DNA of 64,000 bases, taken from the NCBI GenBank assembly GCA_034769895.1, contig CM068372.1:379161910-379225909 (forward strand), written 5' to 3'. Shown piece after piece: positions 10,980 through 20,420 of this stretch; position 1 is the stretch's first letter, and each line of letters begins with the position of its first letter. The position numbers and the translations under genes are program-made. The notes below the pieces were generated by a model that saw nothing but the letters and a program-made list of their open reading frames with translations, was not told the DNA's origin and searched no databases. This stretch comes from Magicicada septendecula (Eukaryota; Arthropoda; Insecta; Hemiptera; Cicadidae).

Positions 10980-13900
10980 TGTAACATAACAAAATTATCA
11001 CACTAAACATTTGAATTAATGTTACATGAATAAAAGAGAAAGTTCCATAGTGAGTGAGAGGAATAAATTGTTTAAGGATTACACTAGAAACTGTATAATT
11101 AAGTCTATAAAATGTTAATAAAAATGGAAGATAATAAAGAAAACCATTAATTAAAATAACCTACTATGAAAAAACCAGTTAAACCAGCAGTATACCCAGT
11201 AGATTGGGGAAGCAGTACAAAAAGGGAAGGACCATAAAAAAGGAAATAATCTGTCATGAAACCATTTTAATAAGGAAACTACTAATGTGATATTTGAAGA
11301 AGGGACGAAACATATCAAGATTCCAACAAAGAGACCAGAAACAGGAAGAGATATGCCAAAACAAAATGTTAATCATATAATAAATACCATGAGACAAAAT
11401 TGAAACCGATATAGGTAAACCCCAAACAAGTTACAAGATACAATACTATAAAAACAAATTGTATATTAGTTGTAAGTGTAACATGTCAAAAAATATGTCA
11501 AAAGAGACTACCATAGAGTAGAACTCACTAAAAAGACTACCAGAGTGTAGAATACAATAAAGTGAAGTGAGATAACAAAATTAAGGAACTACAGAGTGTA
11601 CAGTGAGAAACATAGTTAAAAAATCTATAAAAAAAATCTTCAATGAGGTTTAAGTATTATAAAAAGACTACCATGAGTGTAGAATAATAATAATAAAACC
11701 ATTGAAATGAAAGACGGTCTAAGGACTGACAACATTACTGGTAATAAGAGTTTTAAATTAGATATAAGAAGGACTATTACATATAAAATGTTTTCTTTAA
11801 TTATAACTAAATAAATGGTGAGGACAAAAATACCAAAGGACAGTTCATAACTGAAGGTATGCCTAATATTAAGATGTTTATGATTTATTATTAATTAAAT
11901 AATATTTTAGATGTAAGGTGTAAATAGATACACGAGGTTTTTTTTTATCACAGTTAAAGTGTTTTCATAAGAATAATACATACACAAGACAGTTAGTGAC
12001 TGACAGTGTTACTAGTAATAGGAGTTTTTTATGTTTTCTAATTAAATTATGTCTAGGATAAGCTATGTTGTTATCATTTGATGATACAGGAAAAAATAAT
12101 AGGAATAAGATGTTTTTGTTAAAATTAGGTGATATATGGAAAATAGTTGATAATAAGATGTTTTTGTTAAAATTAGGCATAAGATGTTCATGTTATGGTT
12201 CAATGATGTTATTAGTATAAAGAAAGTTTAGTAGATACAAGATATTCTATTGTAATTAAAATCATGTCATTTAATTTTCCATTGTGTAAGTCAGAGAGGC
12301 AAGTAGGGCATAAAAATGTAATAGTTTTATTCAAATCAGTAAACCATGTATAATGTACAAACAGACCCACCAAGACACTATGTTTGTAAACACAGAATGG
12401 CCTATAAACCAAAAAAAAAACTATCTATCAAAGAATTAATCTATGTAATAGGAATAGAATTCAATACATACAATACAGAAATTGAAAATATAATTAATAC
12501 AGATACAGTTAATAGCAAATAGAATGACAAAAGAAAGAAAACTAACTTCTTTTGGAAACAGTCAAAAATAGGCTTATGATAGTAATCAAATCAGACTAAA
12601 CAGCAAATTAATCAATATTGAAATGTTTTAATAACCAAATTATTAACAACAAAGTAATTACGGAGTTATTAGGTGTATTCCATGGAAATATTATACCGAA
12701 AAAACAAATAAAAACCTTTAAAACACTGAATTTGTACAAAATATGGGGCATACAATTATTATGCAAAAGTGTAATTTTTGGGCTTAAATGAGTTTGAAAC
12801 AAACCCAGCTATATATCAAAAGATGTAAAATTAAATAATCAATATTACTGAATAGTTAGATTCATGTAAAATTAAGAAATATTTGAAATACAGTAAAAAA
12901 TAAGAAAACTTGTTATGTATAGTTAGATAGTGAAACAAGTCTTAGACAGATATTTTATAATTAAACAATATGAAGAGGAAAAAGACATACCACAAATCGC
13001 CTTAAAACGACGACGTTGCGTCGTTTAGTCTATTGTTAATCGCAAAGCTGAACAGTTGAAAAATGTATTAGTGGAGTTTCGAAACCCAAATAATTTATAT
13101 TAAAACCAAGTGTGGTTATGTGGCGTGTAACGGAGATGAACTAACAAGTGAAATAACATTATTTATCTATGTCTAACACTTCACAAGTTTCCAAAAACAC
13201 AGAATAACACCATAAAAACGCAACACCAGAAATCGACAGCCATTTTTGAACAATTTTTGGAACGAATTGACACAAAACCAACACGCATATTTGAACACTA
13301 CACTACACAAGAGATCCATCCAGAATTCGACATCGCAGACGACGAGGGGACATTCAACACGATATTTTGGACCAACACCACTTTGCAGAAAAAGGGAACA
13401 TCATTTTATTTCTGTGGGAGAAGATCTTCAATTACAACGGCGTCATAGCAGTTAAAACGAGCAGACGGCGGCCATTGCTGAATTTCTATAAAGACGACCG
13501 GCCAGTGCTGCCTGGAGCAGAGTGACGTCATTTCTTCGACTTGGTTCGAAATTTAAATAATTTCTTTCTAATTGACAATTGTAATAATAATTCTGTTCTA
13601 TTTCAGATATTAACATTTAGTTTAAGAATACCTGTTAAATGTATCTTGTTCCTTGCCCTCTGACCATTTCGACTCGTTAAAAGAACCATAAATTTAAACT
13701 TGTAAAAAATATATTTGTTAATCTTTCTCACTGCCGACTGTGGCGAATATTAGCCAGTGCCTGGGACATGCGCAGTTTGACTGGCGCACAATTTTGAATG
13801 AATAAACGCAAATCAGTATTCAGTTACCAGCATTGTTTTTATTTCTACCATTAATGTTATTATTATTTTTTATTAAGAAAAAACATAATTCACATTGAGA

Positions 13901-14375
13901 GAATAGATATAGGAGGAAATTACAAACTCAATTAATTAATTAATTATTAATTAATTAAATTAAATCATTCAGACAAATTCGATACAAGCACAAGAAAAAA
14001 TATTTGCAAAATTTTTAAAGTTTGATGTATTTATTATTTATCAATCAAACACACCTAGTTATAACATTTTCTTATCATCAATATATTTATATTTTGTTTA
14101 TTATTACACTTGAAATTATATTACAATTTGACTAGCCCAATTAGTGGGGCTAAAGGAAGAGCACAATACCTTTGTTAGCACCAAAGATACACACACAATA
14201 TCTTTCTACACAATTCCAGTATTTAATTAAATATAAATTTTTATTTTCATATTTGTAATATTTTCATTATATTACAAATTGGCGTTTCCAACGTGGAGCT
14301 TATTAAAACGTTCATCAAATATCATTTCAATTATTATTCTTATTTTTATATTTGTAATATTTTCATTATATTACA
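10980..14375 (+). repeat. element A 5' LTR (3396 bp)
   Basis: Identical in length to the 3' LTR (offset 11,067). By eye they differ at 11445, 11647, 12025, 13103 and 14085. The LTR is unusually long and A-rich in its first 2 kb. Visible sites: an inverted repeat AAACGACG/CGTCGTTT (13005-13026), GGCGGCCAT (13467-13475), a CRE-like TGACGTCA (13523-13530), a possible TATA-like TTTAAATA near 13550 and AATAAA (13801-13806). Two PBS-like echoes lie near the 3' end (14121-14150 and 14272-14301). Short frames inside are not supported as genes. Confidence 0.95.
13523..13530 (+). promoter_or_regulatory. CRE-like TGACGTCA in LTR A (repeated at 24590-24597)
   Basis: A perfect CRE/ATF palindrome about 50 bp downstream of GGCGGCCAT. 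Element B's LTR has the same pair of motifs in the same order, so it is a plausible core of the LTR promoter. No experiment supports it here. Confidence 0.45.
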
Positions 14376-14378
14376 AAT

Positions 14379-14396
14379 TGGCGTCCAACTTAAGGG
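14379..14396 (+). promoter_or_regulatory. primer-binding site, element A
   Basis: TGGCGTCCAACTTAAGGG begins 3 nt after the LTR's TTACA end. It has the TGG start expected for complementarity to a tRNA 3' CCA. Element B has TGGCGTCCAACTTAGAGG at the same place. The primer tRNA is not identified. Confidence 0.8.
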
Positions 14397-14492
14397 GCTT
14401 TAAATAGGAGATAATAGTGTTATAAAATAAGGACGATTGTCCAATTTCCTATTTTTAGCTTGGCAGGTCAACAGGTCGGAAGAGGGAGCGAG

Positions 14493-16988
14493 ATGCACAG
14501 GAGAGCTACATCAAGAAAAAGGGCTATGGAGGCCGAACAGGAGATAGACATGGAGGATAAAGAAGCGACACCAGTGGAAGATGTGGAGTTAATGTTACCG
14601 CCAGCAGAACCAAATAAGCCTGCACCACAGAAGGAACAGCCGGAAAAATCCACCGCAAAGGAAGATACAAAATTTGATCAAATGATGAAGATGTTACTTA
14701 GAGAATTTAAAACAACGAAGGAGGAATTAAGAGAAAACAGTAAGAAGATAGAGGAGAAGATGGAAGAAAATAGTAAGAAGCTGGAAAACGATAACCAACA
14801 ATTAAAAGAAGAGTTGGGTAATAAAATCGGAGACACCAACAAGAAAATCGAAGAAAATAGTAAGAAGATGGAGAATGATAACCAACGATTGAAGGAAGAG
14901 TTGGGCAATAAAATTGGAAATACCAGTAAGAAGATGGAGGAGAAGATGGAGGAGAATAGTAAGAAGATGGAGGAGAAGATGGAGGAGAATAGTAAGAAGA
15001 TGGAGGAGAATAGTAAGAAGATGGAGGAGAATAGTAAGAAGATGGAGGAGAAGATGGAGGAGAATAGTAAGAAGATGGAGGAGAAGATGGAGGAGAATAG
15101 TAAGAAGATGGAGGAGAAGGTGGACGAAATAAAAAACGAAAATAAATTATTAATGGAGGAAAATATTAAGAAGATCGAGGAGAAGATGGAGGAAAATATC
15201 CAGAAGATGGAGGAGAAAATGGAGGAAATAAAAACTGACAATAAACAATCGAAGGAGGAATTGACCCAGATAAGCCAAAAATTGGAAGAAACCAACAAGA
15301 GGATGGAAGAAACAAATCAGAAAATGGAAAGCAATAGTCAGCAATTGAGAGAAGAATTGAAGGAGACGAACCAGGAGAACATGAACCGGTTAGACGGAAA
15401 AATGGAAATATTGAAGGATGAATTGAGCCAGAAGATAGCTGAAAACAATGAGACAATCAGCAAGAAAGTAGAAGAGGAAATAACGGTAATCGAACAAAGG
15501 GTTGCCAGAGCTGACGAAAAATGGAGTCAAACCGAACAAGAAGTACGGAGTATCAGAACAGAAATAAATACGAAGGTTAACACCATTGAAGAAACGACTA
15601 GGAAGACGTTGGAGGAAAAACTAAAGGAAACACGGGAAGACTGGGAGCGAGTGCAGGACCGATTCACAGAAAAATGTGACGGCATAGAAGCTGCTGTGAC
15701 CAGTATCAACAGTCAGGTACAACAGAACCAGACAGATATAGACCTATTCCATAGTCGACCGACAACCATTACCAGTTGTCCCAACAGTGAAAATCGTGAA
15801 GGGATTAACTTCAGGTTTTATAAAAATAAACCCATGGAATTCCTAGCAAGAATCGAGGAATACTTCGCCAAACACAGAGGTAATCGCTGGAGGGAGAACA
15901 AAGAGGTGCTGGACGAATCATTCAAGGAAATAGCAGACAATTGGTGGATGGCAATAAGAGACGAGGTGACCGACTATCAACAATTCAGAAGGCTATTCAA
16001 AGCCAAATATTGGTCGGAATCAACGCAAAATATCGCCAGAGACGGGATATGCCATGGGAAGTACAACCCATATGGAAACCAAACCTTAACGGCGTACTTT
16101 TTGGGAAAGGTGTGCGTGGCCAAACATCTAGAGCCCCGAATACCGGAAGAATGCCTGGTCAGCAAACTCTCATACCACTACGAGGAGGATATTATCAGAG
16201 CCAGACGAAATAGTCAAATAAAGACGGTGCAAGCCATGACCGAGCTTTTAGAGATGTACGAGCACGAAGACTATTACCGTCAAAGTCGCAGGAGGTATGA
16301 AAAGCCGGAACCAAGGAATAACAACAATAATTTGAATAATAATAATAATCGGCAGAATGTGGGTAATAATAACAATTATAATTCCGCAAATCGGAATAAT
16401 GCCGAGTACAATTATAACCCTAGAAATAACAATAATTTGCCGAGGCTTAACCATAATAATAATAATAGTAATATTCCTCGTATGAATAATAATAATAACA
16501 ACAACCACAACAATAATAATAATAATAATAATAATAATAGCCGTCCCCAAAATAACAACGGTTATTACAATAATAATAGTAACTATGTTCAAAATGGTCA
16601 GAGGAACCCCAACCTTTCTAATAATAATAATTATCATGGTAATTATAACCGAAATTACCCAAGTGGAGGTAACCACAATTACAGGGCATATCGACCTAAT
16701 GTTAATTACATCCGAGCAGAAGGCAGTGGACACAGAAGATACCAGCCTCAAAGAAGGAGCCGATACTACGAGTACGAGACTTTCCAAGGGAGCCAGGGAA
16801 GTAATAGGTACAGAGAGTACGAGCCCAGACGTAGTTCCAGCCTGGATAATCAGCGAAGACTACCTGTAACAGAAGCCCAACCAGACGATCGAGCAGAACC
16901 AAACGAAACAGCCTCAGGACTTCAAGCTGACGCTTCCAACGGCCTGACCCGTAATGAAGCGGAACATTTAAACGAACGGAGGCAGTAA
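14493..16988 (+). CDS. gag: Gag of element A (831 aa)
   Basis: Structural protein of the retrotransposon particle. The open frame begins at 14460, but the first ATG, at 14493, aligns with the start of element B's Gag (M-x-RRATS-x-KRA), so I start there. Order: short acidic N-terminus; a very long charged coiled coil (about residues 50-420) with a tandem EENSKKMEEKM-type array at 14930-15130; a conserved capsid-like Retrotrans_gag region (about 435-605: KPMEFLARIEEYF, HRGNRW, NWWMAIRDE, AYFLGKVCVAKHLEP); then an Asn-rich stretch (about 607-745, including runs of consecutive Asn) and an Arg/Tyr-rich tail. No CCHC zinc knuckle is visible. The stop TAA lies inside the stem of the predicted frameshift pseudoknot. 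Confidence 0.9.
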   Translation: MHRRATSRKRAMEAEQEIDMEDKEATPVEDVELMLPPAEPNKPAPQKEQPEKSTAKEDTKFDQMMKMLLREFKTTKEELRENSKKIEEKMEENSKKLENDNQQLKEELGNKIGDTNKKIEENSKKMENDNQRLKEELGNKIGNTSKKMEEKMEENSKKMEEKMEENSKKMEENSKKMEENSKKMEEKMEENSKKMEEKMEENSKKMEEKVDEIKNENKLLMEENIKKIEEKMEENIQKMEEKMEEIKTDNKQSKEELTQISQKLEETNKRMEETNQKMESNSQQLREELKETNQENMNRLDGKMEILKDELSQKIAENNETISKKVEEEITVIEQRVARADEKWSQTEQEVRSIRTEINTKVNTIEETTRKTLEEKLKETREDWERVQDRFTEKCDGIEAAVTSINSQVQQNQTDIDLFHSRPTTITSCPNSENREGINFRFYKNKPMEFLARIEEYFAKHRGNRWRENKEVLDESFKEIADNWWMAIRDEVTDYQQFRRLFKAKYWSESTQNIARDGICHGKYNPYGNQTLTAYFLGKVCVAKHLEPRIPEECLVSKLSYHYEEDIIRARRNSQIKTVQAMTELLEMYEHEDYYRQSRRRYEKPEPRNNNNNLNNNNNRQNVGNNNNYNSANRNNAEYNYNPRNNNNLPRLNHNNNNSNIPRMNNNNNNNHNNNNNNNNNNSRPQNNNGYYNNNSNYVQNGQRNPNLSNNNNYHGNYNRNYPSGGNHNYRAYRPNVNYIRAEGSGHRRYQPQRRSRYYEYETFQGSQGSNRYREYEPRRSSSLDNQRRLPVTEAQPDDRAEPNETASGLQADASNGLTRNEAEHLNERRQ
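14930..15135 (+). repeat. in-frame minisatellite in gag A
   Basis: Repeats of ATGGAGGAGAATAGTAAGAAG and the shorter ATGGAGGAGAAG unit in variable order, encoding MEENSKK/MEEK heptad-like blocks. Units are nearly identical, so length variation between copies is expected. Antisense and +1 frames here are artefacts of the repeat. Confidence 0.9.
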
Positions 16989-17028
16989 TAAAATCCAATA
17001 ACCCTTTACTGCTCCAATCTGCTGGGTT
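16967..17028 (+). other. -1 ribosomal frameshift signal, gag/pol of element A
   Basis: Slippery heptamer TTTAAAC at 16967-16973, in the gag phase T TTA AAC. A 6-nt spacer (16974-16979) follows, then stem 1: AGGCAGTAA (16980-16988, containing the gag stop) with TTACTGCT (17006-17013, one bulged G). Stem 2: loop AACCC (17000-17004) with GGGTT (17024-17028), an H-type pseudoknot. The pol frame is open across this region from 16958. Element B has the same heptamer, spacer length and a compensated stem 2. Confidence 0.85.
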
Positions 17029-18586
17029 TAATCAAGTAGGTATGAATGTGAAGAAAAACAGAAAAAATTTTACCATAATATTCAGCAATTATTTAAAGGA
17101 TATCCGTAAGGACCTATTAGAAGAAAGTGAGCTTAATATTAAAAATAACGATAATGAAATAATATACATAATCGCAGAAATTGAAGGTATTTCTGTTCCT
17201 ATAATGATAGACACTGGAGCCAATGTCTCCATAATAAATCGAAATGAATTGGACCGGATACAGCAGGAATGCCACAAAAACTTACATGTACTACCTATTA
17301 ATAACATTGTACTTGTAGGAGCTACCGGCCGACAGAACAAGACCATAAGAAAGCAGGTATCCCTCAATGTCAAAAGTCAGGGCATTAGTGTGGATATGAT
17401 ATTTCTTGTTGCAGCCGGATTACCTTTCAACATCATGATAGGATGCGACATATTGCGCCGAAACTCAGCAATTATCGACTTGTGCCGAGGAAGGGTATCA
17501 CTCTTTGCTGAAGGTTCAACCTGGATAGCCAATTTAACTGATAACAAGACTTTAGACTCCAAACGACTTCTCGACCACCAAAATAAGGTGAATTACTTAT
17601 CCAACCACCCAACAAACAACAAGCCAGTACATCAAGATTCGGAGGAAGACTTATGGAAACAAAAGATCCAAGAGATACGTAACTTCCAGTGCCACAATAC
17701 TAACGAGCAACTAACGGAAGACCAGCGGAATCAATTGGTAGAAATATATGAGAAATATCGAGCTGTATTTTCTGACGAACCTGGAAAGATCCGGAACTAC
17801 CAATGCTCAATACGATTCAGAGAACCGGTAGAATTCAACCGAAAGTCATACCCAATAGCACAATCTTTGAAAGAAGCCGTACGATCAGAGATCCAGAATA
17901 TGATCCGTAGAGATATCATCGAGAGCAGTCAATCGCCATACACTAGCCCAATTGTGGCCATACAAAAGAAAAATGGGAAGGTAAGACTTTGCCTTGACGC
18001 TCGGGAGATAAATAAGATGATAATAAACGATCGTACCTCACCTGGCGAAATTGATGAAATTTTGAAGAGGTTCCACGGAACACGATTCATTACCACTTGG
18101 GATACGGTATGCGGCTATTGGCAAGTGGAGTTGCACCCAGCAAGCCGGCAATACATGGCGTTCATCTTCGAAGGGCGCAATTATCAGTTTAAGAGGTTGC
18201 CCTTCGGGTTGGTTAATTCAGTAGCTGTTTTTGTCGCCTGTATGGATCATATACTAGGACCAGAAGCGCTCCAATTCACAACTGTCTATGTTGATGATCT
18301 CCTAATAACATCAACCAGCTGGGAGGAACACTGTTATCGTGTGGAGTATGTTTTGAAGAAGCTTGCTGAGAATAATGTCACCCTTAAACTGGACAAGTCC
18401 AAGCTTATAGCTAAAGAAGTTCAATTCCTGGGTTTCCAGCTAAACAGTCAAGGAATAACACCATCAACAGAAAAGGTAGACGCCATACAACGATTCCCTA
18501 CACCAAAAAACACAGGAGGCAACTACAATCATTTTTGGGCCTATGTAACTATTATAGGAAGTTCCAGAATAATTATTCCGAACTAA
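16973..18586 (+). CDS. pol: Pol part 1 of element A: protease and reverse transcriptase
   Basis: Read in the -1 frame relative to gag; I place the start at the slip site because the frame is open there and the stretch before the ATG at 17042 is recognisably conserved in element B. Aspartic protease: D-T-G at 17210 (MIDTGANVSI), with the flap-like and ILR-type end region near 17440. Reverse transcriptase: SPYTSPIVAIQKK about 17938, LCLDAREIN about 17991, LPFGL about 18200, catalytic YVDDL at 18287, FLGF about 18426. The natural connection to RNase H is broken or frameshifted at about 18505-18511; beyond that the frame is out of register and ends at 18586. Confidence 0.9.
   Translation, partial: RTEAVIKSNNPLLLQSAGFNQVGMNVKKNRKNFTIIFSNYLKDIRKDLLEESELNIKNNDNEIIYIIAEIEGISVPIMIDTGANVSIINRNELDRIQQECHKNLHVLPINNIVLVGATGRQNKTIRKQVSLNVKSQGISVDMIFLVAAGLPFNIMIGCDILRRNSAIIDLCRGRVSLFAEGSTWIANLTDNKTLDSKRLLDHQNKVNYLSNHPTNNKPVHQDSEEDLWKQKIQEIRNFQCHNTNEQLTEDQRNQLVEIYEKYRAVFSDEPGKIRNYQCSIRFREPVEFNRKSYPIAQSLKEAVRSEIQNMIRRDIIESSQSPYTSPIVAIQKKNGKVRLCLDAREINKMIINDRTSPGEIDEILKRFHGTRFITTWDTVCGYWQVELHPASRQYMAFIFEGRNYQFKRLPFGLVNSVAVFVACMDHILGPEALQFTTVYVDDLLITSTSWEEHCYRVEYVLKKLAENNVTLKLDKSKLIAKEVQFLGFQLNSQGITPSTEKVDAIQRFPTPKNTGGNYNHFWAYVTIIGSSRIIIPN
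18505..18511 (+). other. AAAAAAC slippery heptamer at RT/RNase H frame break
   Basis: The RT frame reads A AAA AAC exactly in the phase required for -1 slippage, and the RNase H-integrase frame is in the -1 register from here. Element B has no such heptamer and is broken elsewhere, so an ordinary small indel in A is the simpler alternative. Confidence 0.5.
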
Positions 18587-20379
18587 CAGCCCAGTTTCAG
18601 TACCAGTTATCGTCCAAGAATAAATGGCGATGGGGTCAAGAACAAGACGAGACCTTCAAATCAATTAAAGAGAAATTTTTAGATGCAGTAATGCTCAACC
18701 ATCCAGATTTTAACCGACCCTTCTTTCTAAACTGTGACGCTAGTAACATTAGCTTGGGTTCAACACTGTACCAAGAAGATGAAAGCGGAAACCATCTAGT
18801 AGTGAGCTTTGCTAGCAGAACCCTTAACCAGTGTGAGAAGAACTATAATGTGACGGAAAAAGAACTGCTAAGTGTAGTCTTTGCCTGCGGGAAGTTTCGG
18901 ACGTATATCCTCGGATATCCAGTGACCGTCCGAACAGATCACAAGTCAATATCATTTCTAAGAAGGTGCAAATTAAGCCATGGTAGATTGACCAGATGGG
19001 TACTCGCCCTACAGGAATACGATATACAGTGGGAGTATGTTCCTGGAAGTAAAAATGTAGTAGCCGACGTATTGTCAAGAGTGAATCTGGAAGAACAAAC
19101 ATTCGAAGGCGAAAAGGAGAGCATTTTGAAAATCTATAACATTATTAAGGACAGATCTGATTTAGAGAAGATAGTGCTGGACATCAGCAAACACCAGCAG
19201 TCCGATCCGAAGTTAAACTCTATTAAACTTCGTCTCTCCAACCAAGATGACACAATAAACAAATTTTATTGTATACATAATGGGATTTTATTTATCAAGA
19301 CATCCCTTGACGAAGACGTTTGGAAGATCATGATCCCTACTACAATTGAAAAGGATATCATCCTGGACTATCACCTACGATACGGTCACATGGGAGCCAT
19401 GAAGGTGATCAAGGCAATCGAAGAGAATTGTCACATAAAAAGTATCAATAGAAACACTAGAAACTACCTTAAAACCTGTATGATATGTCAATTGGTGAAA
19501 ACCAACAATGAGAGAAAGGAAGGTATGATGATACCGATTACCTCACAAGCCAAACTGGAAAAGGTCTTTCTGGACATATGTGGTCCATTTCCCCGCAGTG
19601 GTGGACGCCATCGATACAAGTATATTGTTGTTATGATGGATCATTTTACAAAATTTACAAAACTATACCCTGTGAACAGAGCCACCACTCTGAAGACTCT
19701 AGAAATAATAACAAATCATTACATTCCAGAGGTAGGAAGCCCAATATCCATAATCACCGACCATGGAACGCAATTTAAGGGTTGGCGGTGGAGAAACACT
19801 CTGAATACATTGGGCATTAAGACATACAAGACGTCTGTCTACCACCCCAGCAGCAATCCAGCGGAGAGGGTACTGCGAGAGGTCGGAAGAATATTACGAA
19901 CTTATTGCTATAATCAACAAAAGAAGTGGCAAGAATATTTATTAGCGACTGAAGAATTCCTTAATTTGTCATATCACACCGCTATTGGTACCACTCCATA
20001 CACGGCAATGTATGAAAGACCACCTCCGAGAGAAATACAAGACATAATAGAGTTCCCCAGGAGTCAAGAATACAAGTTCAATCGAATCAGATTCTACAAT
20101 AAATTGGCTGAAGACCGGGAAAGGCGCAAGAACAAATATCAAAAGGCTGTTAAGAAAATAATAAGCTATGAAGTCGGAGAAAAGGTACTGCTAAAAAACA
20201 GGGAACTACCCAGTACTTTGGAAGGCATTACCAAAAAGTTATTACTGCTGTATACCGGCCCATACCTGATAATTAAAAACAATAATAATAATACATATGT
20301 ACTAAAGGATATCATTTCGAATAAAGTAAAAGGGACTTATAATCAGTTGTCCATTAAAAAACATTTGGAGGACTCATAG
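18511..20379 (+). CDS. pol: Pol part 2 of element A: RNase H and integrase
   Basis: Begins with the RT thumb/connection (GLCNYYRKF near 18538). RNase H: NCDAS about 18730, TEKELLSVVFA about 18856, RTDHKSIS about 18934, NVVADVLSR about 19057. Integrase: zinc-binding H-x4-H ... C-x2-C at about 19380-19490 (RYGHMGA ... CMICQLVK); DDE core with D near 19573 (LDICGPF), D near 19766 (ITDHGTQFKG) and E near 19864 (SNPAERVLREVGR); C-terminal GPY-type module (LLYTGPY, about 20250). No internal stop. The first in-frame ATG is 18535. No env follows. Confidence 0.9.
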   Translation, partial: HRRQLQSFLGLCNYYRKFQNNYSELTAQFQYQLSSKNKWRWGQEQDETFKSIKEKFLDAVMLNHPDFNRPFFLNCDASNISLGSTLYQEDESGNHLVVSFASRTLNQCEKNYNVTEKELLSVVFACGKFRTYILGYPVTVRTDHKSISFLRRCKLSHGRLTRWVLALQEYDIQWEYVPGSKNVVADVLSRVNLEEQTFEGEKESILKIYNIIKDRSDLEKIVLDISKHQQSDPKLNSIKLRLSNQDDTINKFYCIHNGILFIKTSLDEDVWKIMIPTTIEKDIILDYHLRYGHMGAMKVIKAIEENCHIKSINRNTRNYLKTCMICQLVKTNNERKEGMMIPITSQAKLEKVFLDICGPFPRSGGRHRYKYIVVMMDHFTKFTKLYPVNRATTLKTLEIITNHYIPEVGSPISIITDHGTQFKGWRWRNTLNTLGIKTYKTSVYHPSSNPAERVLREVGRILRTYCYNQQKKWQEYLLATEEFLNLSYHTAIGTTPYTAMYERPPPREIQDIIEFPRSQEYKFNRIRFYNKLAEDRERRKNKYQKAVKKIISYEVGEKVLLKNRELPSTLEGITKKLLLLYTGPYLIIKNNNNNTYVLKDIISNKVKGTYNQLSIKKHLEDS

Positions 20380-20420
20380 TTGTGAGATAAAACTATTATG
20401 AAGAAATTGTGAATTTTGAT
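20380..20420 (+). other. linker between pol stop and hairpin array
   Basis: Short A-rich linker, nothing recognised. Confidence 0.5.

Noticed and set aside
11965..12802. - strand short frames in LTR A (and 23032-23869)
   Set aside because: Low-complexity Asn/Ile/Leu/Phe-rich frames from A-rich LTR sequence, no domains.
13246..13455. Two overlapping 63-69 aa frames inside LTR A, repeated at 24313-24522
   Set aside because: Present twice only because the LTR is duplicated; LTR B has no corresponding open frame, so no evidence of a gene.
14678..15456. Ser/Phe/Ile-rich antisense frames and an Arg/Trp-rich + frame over gag A
   Set aside because: Shadows of the repetitive coiled-coil coding sequence in other frames.
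16195..16787. Ile/Val-rich antisense frames
   Set aside because: Shadow of the AAT/AAC-encoded Asn-rich tail of Gag; the same applies to 42653-43090 opposite gag B.
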